A model generated the notes under the pieces. That model was not told the DNA's origin. It saw nothing but the letters and a program-made list of their open reading frames with translations, and ran no database searches. From positions 310,001-374,000 of the forward strand of contig FJUW01000022.1 in NCBI GenBank assembly GCA_900074885.1: a DNA stretch of 64,000 nucleotides, given 5' to 3'. Below, piece after piece: positions 26,484-35,396 of the stretch. The DNA comes from Rhynchosporium graminicola (Eukaryota; Ascomycota; Leotiomycetes; Helotiales; Ploettnerulaceae). A program made the translations under genes and the position numbers. The number at the start of each line of letters is the position of its first letter. The first letter of the stretch is position 1.

Positions 26484-26685
26484 TATGACGGCGCATAGTA
26501 TACGTAGCAGATACGGGCCAGTATCGGTGCCTTAGGCATACCCTCCTTATATATATAGAAGGTACAGACTCCTTCAGAGCTCTGTATCTTTCTGTTTCCT
26601 TCGTACCAGACTAAATAAGATCGCTCTTAGCCTCCCTACTTGTTTATTCTTGCTTGTATACCGCCTTGAGTCTTGTGTCGTTACA
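26484..26685 (+). repeat. 3' LTR of element N1
   Basis: 202 bp, beginning TATGACGGCGC and ending GTGTCGTTACA. The right edge is the best-preserved version of the family (CTTGCTTGTATACCGCCTTG). It supplies the ancestral state used to polarise RIP changes in the other copies. Confidence 0.9.
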
Positions 26686-27903
26686 GCATTCTTCAGTATA
26701 CGCTTTCTATAGTATCGCTGCTCTTCTCTATTCTAGTCAGAGGAGGTCTCTTTATATTATTATACTTCTTCAGTAGAATCTCGGTCTTATTATAGAGGTT
26801 CATAGTATTCTTTATCAAAATCGAATTCGCTAATAAGAGGTAAGCCGAGTATAGTACAGCGTCTTTATCGCAGTCTATAGAACTCCTTCTTTAATCTCTT
26901 ATACTCTAACTCGTCTTATTAAGTAGCTATATCGTTTATTATCTCCTTCTCTCTCTTATCTCGCTATTACTACGCAGATATCTACTTCTCTAGTACTAGT
27001 AGGTTTAATACTATATACTATAGCTATACAGAGAGTATCTTCTCTCCTACTATACTCTCTAGTTCCTTTAAGGTCTAACTACTACGTATAGTATCCCATA
27101 GAGTATATAGAAGCTTATATAGCTCCTACGCAGGTTCGTCGCCTTCTTCGATAAATATACCTTTAGTACATAGGGTAAATATAAGGTTATTATTTAACGA
27201 TTTCTTAACAGATTTAAAAGAGTCTACTATCTAACTTTCGTATATCTCCTTAAATAAGGAGTATAAGGGTCTATCCACGTAGTCAGAGCTCTTAATTTAT
27301 CTAATAAGACCTTCTCCCTATTTCCGTATAGTCTCCGGGTCTAGTAGGTCCTTACTAGAGTTCGCAGGTATATCGAAAGCACTAACCTCAGGGGTATTAT
27401 TATCTCTTACTATATTAAAAGTCTAATTCGTATAAGTATTTTAGTACTATTCCGAAGTTATTTAGAATAGTAGTTATAGAGTTATTCTTAAGTATTATAT
27501 AATAGGAAGCGCTAGTATAGCGCGTTCAAGTTTTAACTTCGAGTTTTCGGCGTAACTTAAAAGCGCGTTCTTTAAAGTCGGGTTACAGTAGTAATCGAAG
27601 TACGTAGAAGGTAAGTATATAGAAGTGTAGAAAGTAAGTACGTAGAAAGTAATAGTAGTATAATATACTAGAATTCGAATCTTTTAACCGTATCGCAAGT
27701 AGAATCCAGGTAAATTATCTTAGCAATTCAAGTCAAATAGTATAGAAAAGACCGTATCTTCTCTAGTACTTAAGCTATTACTATAGTAGATATCTCTACT
27801 CTTCAAGATTTACTAGCGCGCTCTTTTCAGTAATCGGAATTCTTAGAATCTAAGAATTTAACTACTTTCAAAGAGTGAAATAATCTATACGTCTATTGAT
27901 TAA

Positions 27904-28108
27904 TATTAGTATTACTCTATCGTAGTACGTATAATCAAGTAGTCTGCGTGAGCTAAAGTATAGTGATAATAGTAGTAGTATTATCTATTATATCGTAGCT
28001 GTCTTTCCTAGGTAGTCGAGACTCCGTAAGGGAGATATATCTGGCCGGCTAAACCCCGGTGCAGATACTCGACTAACACGTGACTATGGACTAACATATG
28101 GACCAACA
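27904..28108 (-). repeat. 5' LTR of element C1
   Basis: 205 bp partner of 12522-12726. The right edge ATATGGACCAACA is intact, while the left edge is RIP-mutated. Confidence 0.92.
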
Positions 28109-28994
28109 TGATATTCCGGTTTCGCCCTCGGGTGTGTAAATACGTTCTCTAGCATCGCTCCCTACACGATGCCTTGGTGGCTGGTCTGTGACTGGCAATT
28201 TGTTATGCCGCAATTTTGACTTCCAAAGACAAATGGCACGATTAGCTGGGATAATCAGCACCTTCCTTCATCTTCTTTTCAACAAGTGGTATTATGTGGA
28301 ATATGTAAATTCAGCATTTTAAGAATGCAAAGACATAAGATATTGAGTGAATTCGCATACCCCAAGTGTGTAAAGCTGTCGCTATCCATGGCTCTATCTT
28401 GGCGTTCCACTCTTTCTTGCACTGATCTCGCAGTAGCCTCGTATAGTTTCTTACTATATTTTTCTGCTTCTCATGACTCAAACGAGTGGTTGTTGGCTGA
28501 TCTCCACATTCTTCGTTACAGACCGCAAATATGCCTTCCCTTAACATAAGTACAGGTATCCCTACGACGTCAGCTATTAAATCCTCCAGTATGGGCCATA
28601 TCCCAGAATAGTAGCTTTTTTCGTGATCCCAAGCTGATAGATCTTGGTTTTTGAGATCCGCGAGCCAGGCTTTCGCTGCTTCGACGTCTTCGCTGGGGAA
28701 TGGATAAGGGTGTGGGAGAAAATTGCTGAAGTTGTTAATGTCGCCGGATGTCCAATCCTGAGCTATTCTCTTCAGCTTCATCAGATAGGTTAGCGATGAT
28801 AGAACTAGAACCAGGCACTGGGCTCTCCCTACATGGTTCCAAGTACCCAGCATGTCGTTGCAGCTTCCTGGATTTGTCGCGTTGTCGTTGACAAAGATTG
28901 CGGAGCAGCTGTCTATGCTACGATTCAGGCTCAAAGAAACGCGAAGTAGCACGCGATGGCATAAGATTCTGCAACCTGTCGAATCGTACCGCAA
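28109..28994 (-). pseudogene. 5' part of the unknown gene split by the copia element
   Basis: Continuation of the gene at 10908-12521. One exon runs from an acceptor (CCCAG) to the insertion site, 28109-28245. A 115 bp GT..AG intron (28246-28360) precedes it, and the upstream exon is 28361 to at least 28994. Exon phases match (TGG G|CT). Joining 28109-28245 to 12517-12317 gives 338 nt and continues the frame into the left half with no stop. The residues include KLKRIAQDWTSGDINNFSNF, PILEDLIADVVGIPVLML and QKNIVRNYTRLLRDQC. No family was recognised. The true start is unclear; a second open frame with ATG at 29142 overlaps the first in another frame, so another intron or a frameshift may lie near 28920-28990. 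Confidence 0.65.
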
Positions 28995-30300
28995 CTTCTA
29001 CAGCTCGAGAAAGCACTGGCTGATGTAGAATCAATTGTGCTCTGGTAATCTTACTGGTAATTTCCTCTATAGTACTAGACTGAACTCTCCCCGATAGATG
29101 CACGTAGACTTCTACACGTATACAAGTGATTCCGCAATCCATCTAATATAGATTTCGGATCATAGTATTTAGTATCTATAGGATAAGATAGCGATTTTGC
29201 CGGATGAGAACCATTAAGTATAGGTACTATCCGAGTGGCTTTGAATTAAGCAGGTACTACTTGCTTCCAATCTCGCGAGCTTAGCGCAAGTACAAAAATT
29301 GAAGGTACATGAGACGCAAAGCAGTCTACTTGATGTTACCTAACAATCACTTCATAAGGCCCAGGATACCCTCATACTTCTGAGCAGGGTCTGTACTTTG
29401 CTCTTGCATGGAACAGATCTTCTCATTTGCCTCAGAAGACAGTTCCTAACTGTCGTTGATGAGTATCACTTTTTTGATTAATGATACACCGGTCTCCTGT
29501 GAAACTCAACCCTTGGTATCTTCAATTCGTGGTAGTATGAGAAGGATCACATGGCCCTTACGGAGCCTGGAAGCAATACATACAGTTGCAGATCTGAAGG
29601 CTTTTCTATCACGAAGTGATGAGACCCAGTTAATTTGACTTTGGACAAAATGTCTTATGATTGCTGTTTTGATTCAACCCAGAAATTTCCACTATTGCTC
29701 AAGCTCCAGACTGGGCTGTTGCAGCCGAAGATCGAATTGTCTATATCACAGCAGTCGACACAGGGTAGAGGGCCGATGCAAGTTCACGCTGAGACCTGGT
29801 TCGAAATTTGACAATCTACTCGATAGCCTGATATCGTGGCTGGCATATTAATCTGTGTTGAATTGAGGAAAGCTGGCCCGGTACAATTGGAAGCCCTCGA
29901 TTCGATTTTCGAGTCATGAAAATAGAACAGGTATGATTTTGACCGAGTTTGACCGAGAAGTACGTCAGATTCGCATAGGATTTTCATGACTTTAGCTCAG
30001 AAGATCTTGTGCGTTTTCAATCTATCCAAGAAGGGAAGTGCAACATTCGCAACTGCCCAGAGGTTCCCTGTCCCACCACACAAGGTCTGGGCTTTAGTCT
30101 CTCAATCCAGTTTCATGTACTTACATCCCAAGATAATCATGTTCAAATTCTCATCAGTTTCATCTACCAGCCACTCAAATGGCCTATCTGCTCGTTACCC
30201 ATGGCTGTAAAAACTGCGGCCTGCGTGGCTTGACTCCGCCACACTTGGGCGATTCTTCCTACCTACTTCAATTTTTTCTCCATTATTTTCTATCTCACCA
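28995..30300. other. Region without a recognised gene
   Basis: Ordinary composition. It holds only short overlapping open frames, including the minus-strand frame ending at 28918 that could be the first exon of the split gene. Nothing here could be tied to a family. Confidence 0.4.
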
Positions 30301-32138
30301 GAATCGTCCTCTTGATTTGCATCAAAAGTGTAGCACAAGGTTTAATATTTCCGGGAACAGCAGAGCAAACGATGCCGTGGAATGGCGACCCGAACCCACC
30401 ACCAAGGGGACGTTTGGTATTTATCGAATTGCTTGATTACCACCCCACTTTGCATCTGGACCGCGCTTCATCTTAATGTTCCTGGAGAAAGCGAGAAATA
30501 CCATCGTCAACTCTTGAGAATATTAAAATGGCTCATTATTGGTCTACTTGCTCCTGAGTACGTCCTTTTCATTGCTTGGTACCAGTACGTTCAAGCGAAG
30601 CAGACTGCGAGAACAATGTTGGAAGAGCTCTCGACTCGTGTAGACCGAAACGGATTACAAAGCGAGACATCGACCAAGAATGTCAAGGGGCATGTGAAAG
30701 TACAAGATCCCGAGCAAGGTAGCCGTGAATTGACGGGTTTAAAGGTGCAAGCCAATATTTACATTCCAGTCTGAAGATATTCGCTAACAGCTTTAGAAAT
30801 TTACTGTACAGCAAGGATTCTTTATTGGTATGGGCGGCCTCGCATTCGATACCACAGTCGCTAAAGGGGTTTACATACCCAGGGTCGCTAATGATTTCTT
30901 GGGCTGTTGACCATTCAGCAATTCGCTGCCTCTGCCAACTGCATCCCGAGATCTTTGATATCATCACCGACGACAACGTCAATGATAACAGCAAAACCGG
31001 GTATTTTGGCAAGAGTCTTGTATGTCTGCAAGTATTATCGTTCATTGCACAATGCATTTCTCGGCTGATACGACGTCTTCCTATCAGTCTTCTAGAGGTA
31101 CTCTTCCTCTCAATTATTGAAGCGATCCACTACTAATTTGAAGGCGCAGCTCAATACGCTTGGGCATTGCATCTGCGCTCTCCTTGTATATTGCTTCTGG
31201 TGGAACAAACCTCTTGACGTCGAGAAGCCAATTCTGATACAAGGAGAGAACTATCGCGGAAACTTCGCGTGGATGTGGATGTGTTCAGCCCGGGTTGGAG
31301 GGAATTGGACTGCAGAAAGCAACCACGTCGACTTCAACAGATCTAGTTCCGTCACGCAAGCCATAGAACTCGCCTATGAAGAGAGCGCGCAGGACGTACC
31401 AGCTATTCCCCCTTTTGACTCGTCTGAAGAATCAGCGGTGACACCAACAACCCTTCAACATGGCCAGTTACTTTTTGGGACTGTAATATCTTCCGTAAAA
31501 AAAATCCCGCTCAGCTTTCCGTGGTCGATGTTTGTCGCTGGCGACTTGCTTCTCCTAGGTTCAAGGACTGGGGCAGAATTCAGAGCCAAGGATCAGTGCC
31601 AGTGATCTTTCCACGCTCTAAGAATGCTTCAACCACAACGGAATTGGGCACGAGCGATAGGTCGCTAGCTTGGTCAATATTTCTTCCCACAAGCGTCATC
31701 TATGGTGGTCTTCATGCGTTTGCCTAGAATGTCACATTTGGAAGCCATACTGAGCAGGTGTTGTGGAGAGTATCGGCATTGTCGGTTATGTCGTATGGAT
31801 TTGCGGTAGTCATCTGCGTATTTATAGGCGAGAGCCTCAAGTCCGATTTCCACCAAGGTTCGAGAGGAGACTGGTTCAGCTACTCTCGAGATAAGGCTTC
31901 AATGCTTTTGAAGGCGTCCGAAAAAATTCTCCGAAAGGATGCAATGTTGAGACTGTGCTTGCGTTTTGTGCTCTAATTGGTTTGGGTTCTCGATGTGCTA
32001 GTCATGTCATTTGAATGTTTATTGTATCTTGGATCAAGGGTCTACGTAGTCGTGGAATGTTTCATTGGTCTCTTCAACTCGCCTTCTGCAATATACCAGC
32101 GACCGGTTTGGGCCCCCTACTTCCCGCATATCGGGTGA
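30300..32138 (+). pseudogene. Pseudogene of a fungal multi-pass membrane protein
   Basis: The pieces follow in order the pattern of a large uncharacterised fungal membrane-protein family: LCIWTALHLNVPGESEKYHR, LLAPEYVLFIAWYQYVQA, FTVQQGFFIGMGGLAFDT, GYFGKSLVCLQVLSFIAQCI, LLE|LNTLGHCICALLVYCFWW, then SVIYGGLHAFA and finally VECFIGLFNSPSAIYQRPVW ending at TGA 32136. Two introns are still clean: 30745-30796 and 31098-31149, both 52 bp. The frame is broken near 30415, between about 30850 and 30900, and at an eight-A run (31497-31504). Stops are present at 31725 (TAG where Trp is expected) and 31974 (TAA). Function of the family is unknown to me. The start is approximate. Confidence 0.65.
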
Positions 32139-33393
32139 TGGCTTCCCAAGGATCTGCTGGGAAATATTTATCTGTAGCACTAGTCTCATATTGGAAGTTG
32201 AGATCTCGACCCTGGGTAATCCTTACAGTAAACACAACTCTTGCCTAGCCTCACAGCTGTGTTCCGTAGAGTGAAACCTTGGGAGCGGTAATATGCACGG
32301 GAGTAGATAAGGCACATCTGTACAACGAAACCAGGGAGATGATATGTGAGAGTGTATCTATTGTTGACCTTCGGTTCTGACGCGAGTCGCTTAGGCTAGC
32401 AGATTCGGCGGGATAGGCGCTTGGCGAACGCAACACGATTGCACCTGTGGCAGCAGTTCTATAAGCTGAACGTACTCGTGCTCTCCATCGGAGAATCAAG
32501 TGGCCGATCTTGACACACCCACGTGCAGCCTGTGTAAACAAACAACTTCTCTTTCTGACCAGGACGATATCGAATGGCCTTTATAATTCGGCTTACCGAA
32601 CATTGCCAAAAATCGCGGCCTTTCCACGATTGCTTCTCCTAGTACACAAGAATATCCACGTGAATTGTATTTATTAGATTAGGAGGGCGAATGGCAAAGT
32701 GTGTTTGTTAATGTTTCTAAGAAATGGGTGGTTTTGGGTGGAAGGGCCTGTGTGAAAATCGGTCACTCAATCCTCCCGATGGAGAGCTCGTAGTAGGTAG
32801 AAGAAGCAAAGGAACCTAGGTACTTGGAGCGAGTAAATCGAAGAAGTGAAGAGCTCTTCTCGTGCTTGCGCACATTGTACATTCTCTCGATTTATCTCAA
32901 CTTCGTGCCCTTTCGGGCTTCTGGGGCGAGGTAGAAGTGAAGCACCTGGTGGCTGGCACCTGAGTCTGAACTCGAAAACGTTTCATAATAATCAAAGACC
33001 AAGTACTTTTAGCTGACCACTACAAAATTATCACTGATGTCCAGAGCGAGTCCCCTACATATTATAACATTGCACATCGCACAACAAACAACCCACCTCG
33101 CACCCATCAAAAGTCATCGATCGCAAAAACCATCAATCTCCCCTCCCCACCCAGCACCATCAACTCATCTCATTCCTACTCAGCTCGCACACCGGAGAGT
33201 AAGTAAGTAGTCTCAAGGAGGAGGGAGGTACAGGCAGGCAACATCCGCATCGGAGATCTGAAAAATGCGACATGCAACAAACAAAGAACCACACACTCCT
33301 TGACCAAGATCTCTTCCAAGGGTATAGGATGGGTAAGGAAGGGCGGCGGAAGATTTACGATACGAGACGAGTCAGATGAGATGGGGGGAGTCG

Positions 33394-33423
33394 TGGATGG
33401 ATGGATGGATGGATGGATGGATG
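33394..33423. repeat. (TGGA)n microsatellite
   Basis: About seven tandem TGGA units; a shorter related tract is at 33690-33708. Confidence 0.9.
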
Positions 33424-33524
33424 CCTGAGCCTGGGCCAGATGAGGCAGATGAGCCCAGATCGGTCGGTAAGATATCGGCGAGTGACTGTGACCTTGGGTG
33501 ACTACTAAGTAACTTACTGTAAGG

Positions 33525-33573
<49 letters not shown>
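33525..33573. repeat. (TTGA)n microsatellite
   Basis: About twelve perfect TTGA units in the frq upstream region. Because four is not a multiple of three, all frames across it are open by repetition, which explains the Ser-Ile-Asn-Gln-type false ORFs on the minus strand. Confidence 0.95.
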
Positions 33574-33689
33574 GAGTGGCGTGGCGTGGCGTAGCAGTTG
33601 GCACTGCCCTGCCGAGGAGAGGCGTAGCGTGAGATGGGATGCACTTGTACTTGTAGGAGCTGTGTGTACAAGTACGCCGTCAGTACGTG

Positions 33690-33708
33690 GGATGGATGGA
33701 TGGATGGA
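33690..33708. repeat. (GGAT)n microsatellite
   Basis: Four to five GGAT units, like the tract at 33394. Confidence 0.85.
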
Positions 33709-34156
33709 AGGATGCATGCAAGGCGGACGGGATGGCAATGAAGTAGGTGGTGGATTGTGTGTGTTGATGGACGGACTGGTAATGGTCACGGGGGTGAGGC
33801 GGGCGGATCGAGAGATGGTGCGCGCATCGGATGTCTTACTTCGTACAATACAACTGCCGTGTACGGCTGGATGAGTTCACCACTAGGTGCTGCTGTATTC
33901 ATCTCTTCGACATTGTTTCGGGATTTCCGATGATATAGAAGAAGTCATTCGGTTCATTCTTGACTTCTACTAAGTGTGACTCACCAGGCATTACATTCAT
34001 TACTCTTCTACCCCTCCACTCCAAACCTACTTGGTAACTACTTAGTATTCACACTTGCTTGGTCGTCTTATTACTTACTTTATAAGTATCATCAGCCTTG
34101 TCCCTTCCCCGTAACCGTCAGATCGGTCGATGGGCACGCTTCAGTCATCCACGCTC

Positions 34157-34202
34157 GGCAGGGCAGGGCAGGGCAGGGCAGGGAGAGTGGTGTGGTGTGG
34201 TG
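34157..34202. repeat. (GGGCA)n followed by (GTGGT)n
   Basis: Five GGGCA units then three GTGGT units, side by side. Confidence 0.85.
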
Positions 34203-35396
34203 TTACTCTAAGTGTGACGTCTGCAGTGGATCGCATGGGGGAGGGGAGGGGGGCTACACAGGGATGACGGCTTCAACCTTATATTGAAATCCTGCAGTTC
34301 TTATTGGACGATCGTGGCCCTGGACAGGACCCCTTAAAGCTTAGTGCCAAGCACGGGATGGATTTGAACTCCCTTTCGATCTCAGCCCCAACTCCCGATC
34401 TAGCCTGCGTGCTGTGTTGGCGCAGATCGTGCGGCCATCAACAATCGAGATCCCATCGAGACAGACAGCCCCCCCATCGACAGAGTTCTCGACTTCAACG
34501 ACCCGCCGCCGCCCTGCACGCACGATGGACCCTTTCGAGCTTTGCAGCGCTCGCTCCAGACCCGGACCCTTAAAAGTATAGATGGATTTGGGTGAGATAC
34601 GATGCTTGATTGGCTGCGATGAGAGCACCTTACCACCGATCCAGAGAATCAGATTCGGCGGCGTTGGATACACGATCGTTGCAATTCTTTCTTTCCTCAT
34701 CCTGTGTACCTGGCTGGCAGATTTCGTTCCATCTTTGCGACCACGAAGTAGAACTATTTCCTCCTATCGTCGATCATCGTCGACGGACTAACATGATACG
34801 GACGGCACGACTCAAAGACGACGGACGACCTAACACGACATGAGAAGGTGACGGAACTTGACGGAATTTGATCAAACTTCAACTTCACGGCATTCCATTC
34901 CGGTCCGTTCCATTCGTTGCAATATTGCACTTTGTGCTTCGGCCTCGATCCAATCTGATCCGATATCATCATTCCTTCCGATCTAGACTGCTTGACCAGT
35001 CCAGTCCTGCCCACTTCATACTCTGCTTATTCGGGAAATCCAAATCATACGGTCAACTTTCTACTCTTCTCTCACCGACATCTGCGATCCTGTCGCTATC
35101 TGCCAAAGCTTGTTCTGGATCTTCCCTCCATACTCAGTCGTACTTACACTTCACTTCATCTATTGGGGCGTAGAAAACTTCAGCATCTCTGTACTACTGC
35201 CGCTCTTACAGTCTCGTTGACAAATCCAGAAAGCAAATCAACTGATATTGCATAACACTCAATACTGTACTTTTCGAGGAAGATTAGACCGCTTGCGCTA
35301 TATCAGGCTACCCGACGTAACGGTTCACGTCGACGGTGGCATCGCGATGCTTCCTGCGAACACGCAATAACACATCTTCCCTCGGATACTCATTCG

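Larger units (their letters stand above)
24155..26685 (+). mobile_element. Gag-only, non-autonomous Ty3/gypsy-type LTR element (element N1)
   Basis: Inserted in the copia gag with target duplication GCATT (24150-24154, 26686-26690). It has 202 bp LTRs at 24155-24356 and 26484-26685. It reads on the plus strand: the purine tract TTAGAAGGGGGTAATA (26470-26485) precedes the right LTR. The inside is only about 2.1 kb, including a partly duplicated LTR and leader around an assembly gap. The one coding trace is gag-like and ends in a RIP-altered zinc knuckle at about 26280-26330. There YYYYKKYSYYKVDY has the exact CX2CX4HX4C spacing if Tyr replaces Cys and His. No RT, RNase H or integrase trace was seen, so it must have moved with enzymes supplied by another element. 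Confidence 0.8.
12522..28108 (-). mobile_element. Ty1/copia LTR retrotransposon (element C1) with two nested insertions
   Basis: Outer element of the nest, 15587 bp as found. Removing the nested elements at 14148-20923 and 24155-26685, each with one 5 bp target copy, leaves about 6.27 kb, a normal copia size. The LTRs are 205 bp (12522-12726, 27904-28108) with TGTTGGT..ACCAACA-type ends (the TG is mutated to TA). TGAT occurs on both sides. Minus-strand coding traces from right to left are: gag (about 23400-24010, e.g. FKGDRDSFSSKVRIFYNTYL), pre-integrase/integrase (about 22090-22450, RFGYPLVRKLEDLL), the first part of reverse transcriptase (about 21000-21300, EINSLIAIRIFELVYKDE) and an RNase H end near 12970-13050 (DNSADAITKINCNGALKEL). 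RIP stops are everywhere. Confidence 0.88.
32139..35396. other. Long non-coding interval upstream of frq
   Basis: About 3.2 kb without a convincing coding sequence; short open frames lie on both strands and disagree with each other. It contains several microsatellites (listed separately) and many GATC/CGAT motifs. It probably includes the frq promoter and a long 5' leader, as in Neurospora, where the frq leader is long and carries upstream ORFs. The transcription start is not visible to me. Confidence 0.5.

Noticed and set aside
1..32500. A biosynthetic, defence or effector gene cluster in the AT-rich region
   Set aside because: All coding traces found there belong to transposons or to the three decayed host genes; no small secreted Cys-rich protein or biosynthetic enzyme was seen.
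33176..33789. Minus-strand ORFs with long Ile-Asn-Gln-Ser or His-Pro-Ser-Ile runs
   Set aside because: They are translations of the TTGA and TGGA microsatellites; three overlapping frames give the same kind of text.
34340..34440. Second tRNA-like stretch on the minus strand (AGTTCAAATCC)
   Set aside because: The spacing from the T-loop-like motif to any possible acceptor strand is wrong and no D or anticodon arm can be drawn.
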